Source: an uncultured Pseudomonadota bacterium (GTDB lineage Bacteria > Pseudomonadota > Gammaproteobacteria > Burkholderiales > Rhodocyclaceae). Taken from it: 64,000 nucleotides of DNA. The stretch is taken from contig CAJBDJ010000026.1 in the NCBI GenBank assembly GCA_903951825.1, positions 55,335 to 119,334 of the forward strand, given 5' to 3'. The notes under the pieces were generated by a model. The model searched no databases. It saw nothing but the letters and a program-made list of their open reading frames with translations, and had not been told where the DNA came from. Position numbers and translations under genes: made by a program. Shown here piece after piece: positions 1 to 10,453 of the stretch (position 1 is its first letter; each line of letters starts with the position of its first letter).

Positions 1-1233
1 GTGGCCGCGCGGATCGTGATCGCGCGCCTGCTTGATCGGGTTATAGACGCGCGCCACGTTGATTCCCGTCGTCCCCGCCTGCATCTGCATTTGCGGCCAG
101 TGAATTCCCGGTTCGTAGTCGAGAAACTGGCGCGCCAGCCAGAGACCGACCGGGCGCCAATGCAGCCACAAGGGGTAGGCGGCCACCGAAACCAGCATCG
201 CGCGCATCCGAAAATTGATCCAGCCGCAGTCACGCAACATCGCAACACAGGCATCGACCAGCGGCCAGCCGGTTCGACCCGCGGTCAATGCCGAAAAATG
301 CACGGAATTCCAGTCGTTCTCGCGCAGCCCATCGTAACCCCGGTGCAGATTCTCAAACTCAAGCGATGGCTCGCTTTCCAGTTTCTGGATGAAATGGCAA
401 TGCCAGTAGAGGCGGCTGATAAACGCCTGCAAGCCGCTACGCTGGCGACTGGCACTGGCTGGAAGTCGCTCGGCAAACGAGCGCGTCGCGTGCTCGACCT
501 CGCGCAGACTGAGGCAACCGAAGGCAAGATAAGGAGATAGTCGGGAACAAGCCGTTGGCGCCGACAGTGGCGAAGAAATTCCGCCGCGATACTGATTGCT
601 GCGCTCGCTCAGGAATTCATGCAGGACGTACAGCCCGGCCTGACGGCCTCCCCGCTGCCGCAAAGGCACCGTTTGATCACTCAGACCGACTGCCGCCGGC
701 AACGGAGGTGGCGGCTCACTCCACGGCAAAACGACGCTCGGCACGTGTGCGGGCGCCGCAACCGGCGGCGCCGCCATGAATTCTTCCCGGCGCTGCTGCC
801 AGCGATCACGCGCCGGCAAGCGCCGCACGACGCCAAATTGCGGAATCTCATGCCAACTCACCGCATGTGCCCGACACCAGCGAGCAACCGCCCGATCCCG
901 CTCAAAAGTCAGGCCGTTGCCGGTTTCCTCGTGGGCGTACAAGTGGCCGAAGGGTGATTGGCGATACAGACGCTCCAGCACCCCGGTGACTTCACCGCTG
1001 ACCAGGTGCAGCCGCCCGCCTGCGTCGCGCAAGCTGCGATAGAGGTCACGCAAGCTTTCGATCAGGAAATCATAGTGCTGGCGAGCCGCGTCGGGCGCCG
1101 CCCAAAGACTCGGTTCGATGATGTACAGACACAGCACCGGACCGCGTTGCAGCGCCTGCAACAAGGGCTGATGGTCGTCGATGCGCAAGTCGCGCTTAAA
1201 CCAGACGACACTGTAGTTTCCCTGTCTGCTCAT
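1..1233 (-). CDS. phrB: Deoxyribodipyrimidine photolyase / cryptochrome family protein, C-terminus beyond the window
   Basis: Reverse strand reads [44 protein letters not shown]... and later [30 protein letters not shown]...[18 protein letters not shown]; photolyase N-terminal and FAD-binding motifs. Open at left edge, so not in ORF track. Confidence 0.9.
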   Translation of the reverse strand, partial: MSRQGNYSVVWFKRDLRIDDHQPLLQALQRGPVLCLYIIEPSLWAAPDAARQHYDFLIESLRDLYRSLRDAGGRLHLVSGEVTGVLERLYRQSPFGHLYAHEETGNGLTFERDRAVARWCRAHAVSWHEIPQFGVVRRLPARDRWQQRREEFMAAPPVAAPAHVPSVVLPWSEPPPPLPAAVGLSDQTVPLRQRGGRQAGLYVLHEFLSERSNQYRGGISSPLSAPTACSRLSPYLAFGCLSLREVEHATRSFAERLPASASRQRSGLQAFISRLYWHCHFIQKLESEPSLEFENLHRGYDGLRENDWNSVHFSALTAGRTGWPLVDACVAMLRDCGWINFRMRAMLVSVAAYPLWLHWRPVGLWLARQFLDYEPGIHWPQMQMQAGTTGINVARVYNPIKQARDHDPRGH

Positions 1234-1429
1234 TCCCGCTCCCACCCACTCCCGAGGTTCGATCAATCTATCCAGAGATTACACGCCCCCTACGCCCTTG
1301 CCCCCTAGTGAGCGCCTCGCTGAATCAGTTCGTCAGTTGCGACTGTCGTCGTCGTGACGTGTTGCTGTCGTTGCCAATGGCTTGCTGGCATGTCAAATTG
1401 AAATCTTTACGGCAAGTGGAGCATGACAA

Positions 1430-1900
1430 ATGTTGGTACAAAAATTACGTCTTCAACACGGCTGGTCGCAGCAACAACTCGCCGACGCCAGCGGGCTGAG
1501 CGTTCGTACTGTCCAGCGTATTGAGGCGGGTTATCCCGCCAGCACCGAGTCACTCAAGTCGCTTGCGGCGGTTTTTGGCGTTGAGTTTTCAATGCTTGAT
1601 CCGGAGCGCAGCATCAGCCCTGTCGATACGGATAGTTCCGAGCCAGCCATGCAGGAGGCGTTGAGATACGCGGTGAGCGTGCGACGTTTTTATGCCCACC
1701 TGGCTAAATATATAGTTGTTACGTTTGCTTTGCTCGCGGTTAACCTGATAGCCACACCACAGCGTTTGTGGGTTTTGTGGGTGATTGCTGGCTGGGGGCT
1801 GGGCATTTTTTTGCACGCTTTCCGTGTTTTCCGGGGCAGCCGGTTTCTGGGTTCAGCGTGGGAGCGGAAGTGGGTAGATAGCTTTCTTCGACGCTCGTAG
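1430..1900 (+). CDS. XRE-family HTH regulator with C-terminal 2TM domain
   Basis: LRLQHGWSQQQLADASGLSVRTVQRIEAG is a classic HTH; two hydrophobic segments follow. Confidence 0.85.
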   Translation: MLVQKLRLQHGWSQQQLADASGLSVRTVQRIEAGYPASTESLKSLAAVFGVEFSMLDPERSISPVDTDSSEPAMQEALRYAVSVRRFYAHLAKYIVVTFALLAVNLIATPQRLWVLWVIAGWGLGIFLHAFRVFRGSRFLGSAWERKWVDSFLRRS

Positions 1901-1936
1901 TGAGCTGCATTCGTTCGTTCAGCCAAAAAAGCGCGG

Positions 1937-2149
1937 CTATCGGCTCGGTTTTTTGCGGTAGGTTTTGAACAGCAATTTGGCGTCATGGTCGGCGCGTTCG
2001 AGGGTGCATAGCGCTGGGTTGTCGTCGTGGCCGCTGAAAAACTCATCTTCCTGCGCCTGCATCACCATGCGGATGGCGGCTGCGTCGCTTAGCGCATAGC
2101 GTTCGGTCAGCTGCGTGGCAACTTCGTCGAGGTGTTCCTCGTAAGTCAT
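1937..2149 (-). CDS. Small hypothetical protein
   Basis: 70-aa ORF MTYEEHLDEVATQLTERYALSDAAAIRMVMQAQEDEFF..., directly downstream of the next minus-strand ORF. Confidence 0.6.
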   Translation of the reverse strand: MTYEEHLDEVATQLTERYALSDAAAIRMVMQAQEDEFFSGHDDNPALCTLERADHDAKLLFKTYRKKPSR

Positions 2150-2175
2150 GGGGGCGAGCCTGGTCGGGGGCCGCT

Positions 2176-2460
2176 TCAGCCGGCGGCCTTTTGTTCGTTG
2201 GCCAGTGCCGTTTCGGCGATTTCACGATAGAGCGAGGCGACCTTGCCGGCGAGCTGCTCGAATTCCGGATGGCGCTCAAGCATCGGCATGGCCTGCAGGG
2301 AGTCGCTCAGGAGTTCGTGCATGAAGGCCAGATCGAATTCGTCCAGGCATTCGCCTTGGTCAACCCTGGCTTTGAGCGCCAGCGCACGCGGCAGGCGTTG
2401 CGACTCGAAACGATCCATCAAAACGGCAAGAATCCCTTTTTCGTCCTCGCTGCTACTCAT
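2176..2460 (-). CDS. Small hypothetical protein
   Basis: 94-aa ORF MSSSEDEKGILAVLMDRFESQRLPRALALKARVDQGECLDEFDLAFMHELL...; plausible protein composition. Confidence 0.65.
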   Translation of the reverse strand: MSSSEDEKGILAVLMDRFESQRLPRALALKARVDQGECLDEFDLAFMHELLSDSLQAMPMLERHPEFEQLAGKVASLYREIAETALANEQKAAG

Positions 2461-2732
2461 CGCGTGTCTCCTTGGCTGGTTTTTTCAGCGCGTCAGTCTA
2501 TCACCGGCTTGCCGAGTGCTCCCGTTCTACCCTCAGGGCACTTGCATCAAAACGACAATGACATTGTCGTTGACCCCGCAAAATAGTTTTTTACGCTCAA
2601 TAAGTTAAACAGCCCTTTCGTCAGTCCTTGAGTGTGAGTGATTGTTTTTGGCAGTCAACGACGTTGGCATTCGTGCGATTGCCCTGCCTCGTCCCCGAAT
2701 GCCCGGGAAAGGCCTTGCGATATACTGGTTTG

Positions 2733-5030
2733 ATGACCCCAAACGCACAAAATCCTGCCGGCAGCGAGCCGGCACTCCCGGCTCGCTGGGCGCTTGCTGT
2801 CGGCGACAAGCTGATGCCCGGAGAAATCGTTCAGGCCTGGCTGCAACTCGACCTGGATGCCCGTCTACAGTTCTCGCACGGGCTGCTGATCGTTACCAAC
2901 CAACGGCTGCTGGCGCAAGCGCCGGGCGAAACGCGCTGGCAGGAGTGGCCATTGCGCGCCGGCCTCAAGCTCAACCATCTCGACCATGCCGGCGTTGGTA
3001 CGCTGGAACTGATCGACGAACAGGGCCGCCTCGCCTGCTGGCGCTACACGCTGGGTCACAACCTGGCGGCTCTGCGGGTAATTGGCGAATTTGATCTGCA
3101 GCGGCAAAGCGTGGTCAGCGGTCGCCCGGTCGAGCGCCCGGAAGACGATTTCTGCCCAAAATGCAAGGCAGCGCTGGCGCCGGGCGAGGACGAGTGTCCG
3201 ATCTGCACGCGCGAAACCGCGACGCCGCCATCAACCTGGACGTTGCTGCGCCTGTGGCGCTTTGCCAAACCCTACCAATGGCAACTGCTGGCCGGATTCC
3301 TGCTCACTTTGGCGTCGACCGCAGCGACGCTGGTCGCTCCTTATCTGACCATGCCGCTCATGGACAAGGTCTTGATTCCCTTCCAGAACGGCCAGCCGAT
3401 CGACTGGAGTCTGGTCACGCTTTACCTCGGCGGATTGTTCGGCGCGGCGCTCGTGGCCTGGCTGCTTGGCTGGATACGTACTTATATCCTCGCCCTGGTG
3501 TCCGAACGTATTGGCCGCGACTTGCGGACGACCACTTACGAGCACCTGCTCGGCCTCTCGCTGGAGTATTTCGGCGGCAAGCGAACCGGCGACCTGATGG
3601 CGCGCATCGGTACCGAAACCGACCGCATCAACGTCTTCATTTCGCTGCACCTGCTCGATTTCGCCACCGACGTGCTGATGATTGCCATGACTGCCGGCAT
3701 CCTCTTCTCGATCAATCATTGGCTGGCGATTGTCACCCTGTTGCCGCTGCCCTTCATCGCCTGGATGATCCATCATGTACGCGACAAGCTGCGCACCGGG
3801 TTCGAAAAGGTCGACCGTGTCTGGGCCGAAGTCACCAACGTCCTCGCCGACACCATTCCCGGAATTCGCGTGGTCAAGGCGTTTGCCCAGGAAAAACGCG
3901 AAGCCGAGCGCTTCCGCGAGTCAAACGGTCGCAATCTGGCGATGAACGACAAGCTCAACAAAACCTGGTCCCTGTTCTCGCCGACCGTCACGCTGCTCAC
4001 CGAAGTCGGCCTGCTCGTCGTCTGGGCGTTCGGCATCTGGCAGATTTCCAAGAATGACATTACGGTGGGCGTGTTGACGGCCTTTCTCGCCTATATCAGC
4101 CGTTTTTACATCCGCCTCGACTCAATGAGCCGGATTGTCTCGGTGACGCAAAAGGCCGCTGCCGGCGCCAAGCGCATTTTCGATGTCCTCGATCACGTTT
4201 CAAGTGTCCCCGAGCCGAACAATCCCGTGCATTTGGGCAAGTGCGAAGGCCGCCTTGAGTTGCGCAAGGCGAGCTTTCGCTACGGCACTCGCGCCGTAAC
4301 GCGCGATGTTGATCTGGTCATTGAACCGGGCGAAATGATCGGTCTGGTCGGTCACAGTGGCTCAGGCAAAAGTACCCTGGTCAATCTGATGTGCCGTTTC
4401 TACGACGTCACCGAAGGCGCGGTCTTTATTGATGGCGTCGACGTCCGCTCGGTGCCGGTGGCTGAATTCCGCCAGAACATCGGCCTTGTCTTGCAGGAGC
4501 CTTTCCTCTTTTTCGGGACGATTGCCGAAAACATCGCCTATGGCAAGCCGGCGGCCACGCGCGGCGAAATCATTGCCGCCGCGCGCGCTGCCCACGCCCA
4601 CGAATTCATCCTGCGCTTGCCGCACGGTTACGATTCGCTGGTCGGCGAACGCGGGCAGGGACTCTCCGGCGGCGAGCGCCAGCGTATCTCGATCGCCCGC
4701 GCCCTGTTGATCAACCCGCCGATCCTGATTCTCGACGAGGCCACCTCCTCGGTCGATACCGAAACCGAAAAGGAAATCCAGAAGGCTCTGGACAACCTGG
4801 TGCTCGGTCGCACCACCATCGCCATCGCCCACCGCTTGTCCACCTTGCGCAAGGCCGACCGGCTGGTCGTCATGGATCGCGGCCGCATCGTCGAAATCGG
4901 CAATCACGACCAGTTGATGATGATCGAAGGGCATTACTACAAGCTTTATCAGGCACAGGCGCGCAACGTCGATAGCGAACCGGAAGAACGACGCAGCATC
5001 GAGTCACCCAGCAAGGACACCGTCAAATGA
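2733..5030 (+). CDS. ABC exporter half-transporter (TM domain + ATPase) with internal zinc-ribbon; cyanophycin-locus associated
   Basis: Walker A GHSGSGKST, signature LSGGERQR, Walker B ILILDEATSSVD; CPKC...CPIC zinc ribbon before the TM domain. ATG at 2733 preferred to the 2628 ORF start. Confidence 0.9.
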   Translation: MTPNAQNPAGSEPALPARWALAVGDKLMPGEIVQAWLQLDLDARLQFSHGLLIVTNQRLLAQAPGETRWQEWPLRAGLKLNHLDHAGVGTLELIDEQGRLACWRYTLGHNLAALRVIGEFDLQRQSVVSGRPVERPEDDFCPKCKAALAPGEDECPICTRETATPPSTWTLLRLWRFAKPYQWQLLAGFLLTLASTAATLVAPYLTMPLMDKVLIPFQNGQPIDWSLVTLYLGGLFGAALVAWLLGWIRTYILALVSERIGRDLRTTTYEHLLGLSLEYFGGKRTGDLMARIGTETDRINVFISLHLLDFATDVLMIAMTAGILFSINHWLAIVTLLPLPFIAWMIHHVRDKLRTGFEKVDRVWAEVTNVLADTIPGIRVVKAFAQEKREAERFRESNGRNLAMNDKLNKTWSLFSPTVTLLTEVGLLVVWAFGIWQISKNDITVGVLTAFLAYISRFYIRLDSMSRIVSVTQKAAAGAKRIFDVLDHVSSVPEPNNPVHLGKCEGRLELRKASFRYGTRAVTRDVDLVIEPGEMIGLVGHSGSGKSTLVNLMCRFYDVTEGAVFIDGVDVRSVPVAEFRQNIGLVLQEPFLFFGTIAENIAYGKPAATRGEIIAAARAAHAHEFILRLPHGYDSLVGERGQGLSGGERQRISIARALLINPPILILDEATSSVDTETEKEIQKALDNLVLGRTTIAIAHRLSTLRKADRLVVMDRGRIVEIGNHDQLMMIEGHYYKLYQAQARNVDSEPEERRSIESPSKDTVK

Positions 5031-5497
5031 CCGCAGCCGATTTCACCCTCCACCGCGACGCTTTCGGCCAACTCGTATTAACCACCCAAAATGGCGAAGA
5101 ACACCGAGGCGTCACGCCGGTACGCGCCTTTCCGATCGCCGCTCCCGACGAGGGCATCGCCCTGGTGAGCACGGAAGGCCACGAAGTCGGGTGGATTGAG
5201 CATCTCGCCGCACTGCCCGCCGCCAGCGGCCAGCTGCTTGAAGAAGAACTGGCCAGTCGCGAATTTGTGCCGGAAATTGAAAAAATAACCGAAGTCTCCA
5301 GTTTTGCCTGTCCGAGCACCTGGCAAGTTGTCACCAATCGCGGCAATGCCGTATTGCTGCTCAAAGGCGAAGAAGACATCCGCCGCCTGTCGCAGAGTCG
5401 CTTGCTGATTGCCGACACGCACGGCATCCAGTTCCTGATTCGCGATCTCGGCAGCCTCGATCGCCATACCCGCAAACTGCTCGACCGCTTCCTGTGA
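5027..5497 (+). CDS. DUF1854-like protein of cyanophycin loci
   Basis: 156 aa, overlaps the ABC gene stop by 4 nt (ATGA), precedes two cphA-type genes; RDAFGQLVLTTQNGEEHRGVTPVRAFPI is typical of the family. Confidence 0.75.
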   Translation: MTAADFTLHRDAFGQLVLTTQNGEEHRGVTPVRAFPIAAPDEGIALVSTEGHEVGWIEHLAALPAASGQLLEEELASREFVPEIEKITEVSSFACPSTWQVVTNRGNAVLLLKGEEDIRRLSQSRLLIADTHGIQFLIRDLGSLDRHTRKLLDRFL

Positions 5498-5616
5498 CGG
5501 GCTGTAGCGAAAGGTGAGATTTTTTTGACGTCGGTCAGCCATGTCCGTCGGAAAGCGTTAATAATTGCTGGCTGCCCCCAACAACATGACCAACAACCGA
5601 GCAGGGCGAATCAAGC

Positions 5617-7872
5617 ATGAAGAAAAAAGACCTGATCATCCGCGACATCACTTCCCTGCGCGGGCCGAACATCTGGACTTATCGTCCCGTCCTTGAAGCC
5701 CGTGTCGATCTCGGCGAACTGGAGGACTTTCCCTCCAACAAGATTCCCGGCTTTGGCGAACGCCTCGCGGCCTGGCTTCCCTCGCTGATCGAGCACCGCT
5801 GCAGTTATGAAACACACGGCGGCTTTTTGCGCCGCGTCGACGAGGGCACCTGGGTCGGCCACATCCTCGAACACGTCACTCTGGAGCTGCAAAATCTGGC
5901 CGGCCTGCCCGGTGGATTTGGCAAAACCCGCGAGACATCGGAGCGCGGCGTCTACAAGGTTGCCGTTCGCGCCTGGCACGAAGAAGTGACCCGCACGGCG
6001 CTGTACAAGGCACGCGATTTGATCATGGCGGCCATTAACGACACTCCGTTCGACGTCGCCGCAGCCGTTGAAGAACTCGCCGACATGGTCGACGCCAAGT
6101 GCTTGGGGCCGTCAACAGCCAGCATCGTCGATGCCGCCGACGACCGTGACATTCCGACCATCCGCCTGCTCGACGACGGCAATTTGGTTCAAATTGGCTA
6201 CGGCGCCGCCATGCGTCGCATCTGGACGGCAGAAACCGACCGCACCAGCGCGATTGCCGAAACCATCTCGCGCGACAAGGATTTAACCAAATCCCTGCTG
6301 GCATCCTGCGGCGTGCCGATCCCCGAAGGGCGCGAGGTCAGCAGCGCCGAAGACGCCTGGGAGGCGGCCACCGATATCGGTCTGCCGGTGTGCATCAAGC
6401 CGGTCGATGGCAACCACGGGCGCGGCGTCTTCATTGACGTCAAAACCCGCGAGGAAATCGAAAAAGCTTACCGGATCGCGGTTGATGAAGGCAGCGGCGT
6501 CCTCGTCGAACGTTCGATCCCTGGCACCGAGCATCGTATGTTGGTGATTGGCGGCAAACTGGTTGCCGCCAATCGCGGCGACATGGTGATGGTCACCGGC
6601 GACGGCCAGTCGACCGTCAGCGAGCTGATCGCCTTGCAAGTCAACTCAGACCCGCGACGCGGCCCGACCGAGTTGCATCCCCTCTCCACCATCCGCATCG
6701 ACTCGGCGGCGCGCATGGAACTTGAGCGGCAAAACCTGAGCGCCGACTCGGTGCCCGCCCCAGGCCGCCAAGTGCTGATACAGCGTAACGCCAATCATGC
6801 CTTCGACGTCACCGATGAGGTTCATCCCGAAACCGCCGCCCTGGTTTCGCTGGCGGCGCGCGTCATCGGCCTCGATATCGCCGGCATCGACCTGGTGGCC
6901 GAAGACATTTCGAAGCCGCTGGCGGAACAGGGCGGCGCCATTGTTGAAGTCAATGCCGGCCCCAGCCTGCTGATGCACCTCAAGCCCGGCATCGGCAAGC
7001 CGCGCCCGGTGGGTAAGGCGATTGTCGACAATCTGTTCGCCGCCAACGACAGCGGCCGCATCCCGCTAGTCGGCGTCACCGGCACGCATGGCAAAACGAC
7101 CGTCGCCAAGCTCGTCGCCCACCTGATTTATGTTTCCGGCAAGCGCGTCGGCCTGGCGTGCAGCGATGGCGTCCACCTTGACCGCCGGCATGTACAAAAA
7201 GGCGATGCCGCGACCTGGATCGGCGGCCATCGCCTGTTGCTCAACCGGGCGCTGCAAGCGGCGGTGATCGAAAACGGGGCGCGCACCATTCTCGGTGAAG
7301 GCCTCGCTTACGACCGCTGTCAGGTCGGCATTGTTACTAACATCGACATTGACGCTGAAGACCTCGGGCGCTGGGATGTTCATCCTAGTGGCGGCGAATA
7401 CTTCACCACCTACCGCAACACCTACCGCACGCAGATCGATGTGGTTCTCAAAAGCGGCTATGCCGTGCTCAATGCCGGCGACCCGGCGGTTGCCGATCTC
7501 GCCGAAATCTCCGATGGCGACGTCATTCTCTTTGCTGCCGATGCCGACTGTCCGGCGATGGTCGCGCATCTCGCCGCCAACAAACGCGGCGTCATTGTCC
7601 GCGACGGTCGGATAGCGCTGACCACTGGCAACGATGAGGCATGGTTGATCTGCCGTCTCGGCGACGTCCCGCTGATCGGCAAGAAAAAAGACCCGGCAAC
7701 GATTGCCAACGTGCTCGCCGCAGTTGCTGCCGGTTGGGCACTGGGCATCACTTTTGACGCCATCAGCACCGGCATCAAGACCTTTGGTCTTGACCTGCCC
7801 AGTCACACCGCACTGCTCGCGCCGGTCGCCAAAAAGCCGCGCAAAGCGTCACCCAAGAACCAACAAGGATAA
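5617..7872 (+). CDS. Cyanophycin synthetase-like protein lacking the Mur-ligase C-terminal domain (CphA'/CphA2-like)
   Basis: N-terminal region, ATP-grasp and Mur-ligase P-loop GVTGTHGKTT; ends about 100 aa shorter than the neighbouring CphA. Confidence 0.88.
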   Translation: MKKKDLIIRDITSLRGPNIWTYRPVLEARVDLGELEDFPSNKIPGFGERLAAWLPSLIEHRCSYETHGGFLRRVDEGTWVGHILEHVTLELQNLAGLPGGFGKTRETSERGVYKVAVRAWHEEVTRTALYKARDLIMAAINDTPFDVAAAVEELADMVDAKCLGPSTASIVDAADDRDIPTIRLLDDGNLVQIGYGAAMRRIWTAETDRTSAIAETISRDKDLTKSLLASCGVPIPEGREVSSAEDAWEAATDIGLPVCIKPVDGNHGRGVFIDVKTREEIEKAYRIAVDEGSGVLVERSIPGTEHRMLVIGGKLVAANRGDMVMVTGDGQSTVSELIALQVNSDPRRGPTELHPLSTIRIDSAARMELERQNLSADSVPAPGRQVLIQRNANHAFDVTDEVHPETAALVSLAARVIGLDIAGIDLVAEDISKPLAEQGGAIVEVNAGPSLLMHLKPGIGKPRPVGKAIVDNLFAANDSGRIPLVGVTGTHGKTTVAKLVAHLIYVSGKRVGLACSDGVHLDRRHVQKGDAATWIGGHRLLLNRALQAAVIENGARTILGEGLAYDRCQVGIVTNIDIDAEDLGRWDVHPSGGEYFTTYRNTYRTQIDVVLKSGYAVLNAGDPAVADLAEISDGDVILFAADADCPAMVAHLAANKRGVIVRDGRIALTTGNDEAWLICRLGDVPLIGKKKDPATIANVLAAVAAGWALGITFDAISTGIKTFGLDLPSHTALLAPVAKKPRKASPKNQQG

Positions 7873-7878
7873 AGCGTC

Positions 7879-10452
7879 ATGGACGTCTCCCGCATTCGAG
7901 CCCTGCGCGGCCCCAACCTGTGGAGCCGGCATACGGCGATCCAAGCCATCGTCACCTGTGAAGGTGCCGAGGCGGCGATTTCCGATCTGCCCAATTTTGA
8001 AAATCGTTTGCGCGAGCGCTTCCCGGAGCTCGGCGACCTGATTCCTGCCGATCATCTCGACACCGTTTCAATGGCACACGCCCTCGAGTTTGCGGCGCTC
8101 GGGCTGCAGGCTCAGGCCGGTTGTCCGGTCACCTTCAGCCGGACAGCACAGTCCTACGAAGCCGGTGTTTATCAGGTGGTTGTCGAATACACCGAAGAAG
8201 AAGTCGGTCGCCTGGCGTTTGAGCGTGCCGAGCAGCTGTGTCTTGCCGCCTTGAACGACACCCCTTTCGATCTCGATGCCACTCTCAAGGAACTGCGCGA
8301 TCTCGATGAGGATATTCGCCTTGGCCCATCAACCGGCGCCATTGTCGCTGCCGCCGTCGCCCGTGGGATTCCCTATCGTCGCCTGACGCAAGGCAGCCTC
8401 GTCCAATTCGGCTGGGGCAGCAAGCAAAAGCGCATTCAGGCGGCCGAAACCTGTTTCACCAGCGCCATTGCCGAATCGATTGCCCAAGACAAGGAGCTGA
8501 CCAAGAACCTGCTCCATGCGGCTGGCGTCGCCGTTCCTCGCGGGCGCCCGGTGCACGACGCCGACGACGCCTGGGCGGCGGCCCAAGAAATCGGCGTGCC
8601 GGTTGTCGTCAAACCGCGCGACGGCAATCAGGGCAAAGGCATTTCGGTCAATCTCACGCAAGAAGAACAAATCAAGAAGGCCTACACGCTCGCCGAAGAA
8701 TTTCGCTCCGACATCCTGGTTGAAAAATACCTTCCCGGTCATGATTTCCGCCTCCTGGTGATTGGCGACAAACTGATCGCTGCAGCGCGGCGCGACCCAC
8801 CGCTGGTCATTGGCGACGGCACGCATACCGTCCGCGAGCTGGTCAATATCGTCAATAGCGACCCGCGCCGCTCCGATGGTCACGCCACTTCGCTGACCAA
8901 AATCCGTTTCGATGACATTGCCCTTGGCCGCTTGGCTGAACAGGGTTTTGCTGCCGACACCGTGCCGCCGCGCGGCGTGCGTGTCGTTCTGCGCAACAAC
9001 GCCAATTTATCGACCGGCGGCACCGCTACTGATGTCACCGATGACGTTCACCCCGAACTCGCCGCCTGCGCGGTTGCCGCCGCACAAACCGTCGGCCTCG
9101 ACATTTGCGGTATCGACGTCGTTTGCGACACCATGCTCAAACCGCTTGAGGATCAGGGCGGCGGCATTGTCGAATGCAACGCCGCGCCCGGCCTGCGTAT
9201 GCACCTCGACCCGTCGTTCGGCAAAGGCCGTGCCGTCGGCGAGGCAATCATCAGCATGATGTTCCCGGAAGGCGAGAACGCCCGTATTCCGGTCGTCGCT
9301 ATCGCCGGCACCAACGGCAAGACCACCACCAGCCGCCTGATTGGGCGCATCTTCGAAAGTAACGGCCTGCGCGTTGGCATGACCAGCACCGATGGCGTCT
9401 ACATCGACGGCAAGCGTACCGACAGCGGCGATTGCTCGGGCCCGAAGAGTGCCCGTAATGTCCTTCTTCATCCCGATGTCGACGCCGCCGTCTTCGAAAC
9501 CGCCCGCGGCGGGGTTTTGCGTGAAGGACTCGGTTTCGACATGTGTGATGTGGCGGTGATCACCAACATCGGCTTGGGCGACCACCTGGGTCTCAATTTC
9601 ATTACCACCGTCGACGAACTGGCGGTGGTCAAAAGAGTCATCGTCGAAAACGTTGCAGCTAGCGGCTCCGCCGTTCTCAATGCCGCCGACCCGGTGGTGG
9701 CAGCCATGGCGCAGCACTGCCACGGGCAGATCATATTCTTCGCCCGCGACCGCGCCAACCCGGTTCTTGCCACGCACCGCGCCCAGGGCAAGCGCGTCGT
9801 CCATGTCGAGCGCGAAGCGATTATCTGCAGCGAGGGCCGCAAAAAACACCGGATTCCACTCGCCAACGTGCCGCTCACCCGCAACGGCACCATCGGTTTT
9901 CAGGTCGAAAACGCCATGGCTGCGGTTGCCACCGGCTGGGCGCTCGGCTATTCCTGGGAAGTCATTGAGTACGCCCTGGCAAATTTCGTCAGCGATGCCA
10001 ACAGCGCCCCCGGCCGCTTCAACGTTTTCGATTACCGTGGCGCCACCCTGATTGCCGACTATGGTCACAACCCCGATGCCGTCCAAGCGCTGGTCAATGC
10101 CGTTGACAACATGCCGGCCGGCCGTCGCTCGGTAGTGATCAGCGGTGCCGGTGACCGCCGCGACGAAGATATTCGCCAGCAAACCGAAATTCTCGGCGAC
10201 GCCTTCGACGACGTCATCCTCTACCAAGATGCCTGTCAGCGCGGCCGCGCCGATGGCGAAGTCATCGCCCTGCTGCGTCAAGGGCTTGCAAATGCCCGCC
10301 GCACGCAGAAAATTGATGCCATTGACGGCGAGTTCATCGCCATCGACACGGCGCTCAGTCGCCTGCAAAAAGGCGATCTTTGCCTGATCCTGATTGACCA
10401 GGTCGAAGCCGCCCTGGCACACATTGCCAAGCGCATCGGCGAAGCCGCCTGA
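7879..10452 (+). CDS. cphA: Cyanophycin synthetase
   Basis: 857 aa with ATP-grasp, AIAGTNGKTTTSRLIG P-loop and full Mur-ligase C-terminal region including DYGHNPDAVQALVNAV. Confidence 0.95.
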   Translation: MDVSRIRALRGPNLWSRHTAIQAIVTCEGAEAAISDLPNFENRLRERFPELGDLIPADHLDTVSMAHALEFAALGLQAQAGCPVTFSRTAQSYEAGVYQVVVEYTEEEVGRLAFERAEQLCLAALNDTPFDLDATLKELRDLDEDIRLGPSTGAIVAAAVARGIPYRRLTQGSLVQFGWGSKQKRIQAAETCFTSAIAESIAQDKELTKNLLHAAGVAVPRGRPVHDADDAWAAAQEIGVPVVVKPRDGNQGKGISVNLTQEEQIKKAYTLAEEFRSDILVEKYLPGHDFRLLVIGDKLIAAARRDPPLVIGDGTHTVRELVNIVNSDPRRSDGHATSLTKIRFDDIALGRLAEQGFAADTVPPRGVRVVLRNNANLSTGGTATDVTDDVHPELAACAVAAAQTVGLDICGIDVVCDTMLKPLEDQGGGIVECNAAPGLRMHLDPSFGKGRAVGEAIISMMFPEGENARIPVVAIAGTNGKTTTSRLIGRIFESNGLRVGMTSTDGVYIDGKRTDSGDCSGPKSARNVLLHPDVDAAVFETARGGVLREGLGFDMCDVAVITNIGLGDHLGLNFITTVDELAVVKRVIVENVAASGSAVLNAADPVVAAMAQHCHGQIIFFARDRANPVLATHRAQGKRVVHVEREAIICSEGRKKHRIPLANVPLTRNGTIGFQVENAMAAVATGWALGYSWEVIEYALANFVSDANSAPGRFNVFDYRGATLIADYGHNPDAVQALVNAVDNMPAGRRSVVISGAGDRRDEDIRQQTEILGDAFDDVILYQDACQRGRADGEVIALLRQGLANARRTQKIDAIDGEFIAIDTALSRLQKGDLCLILIDQVEAALAHIAKRIGEAA

Positions 10453-10453
10453 T

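Noticed and set aside
1-1308. Plus-strand ORFs at the left edge (179, 112, 88 and 116 aa)
   Set aside because: All lie antisense to the photolyase frame.
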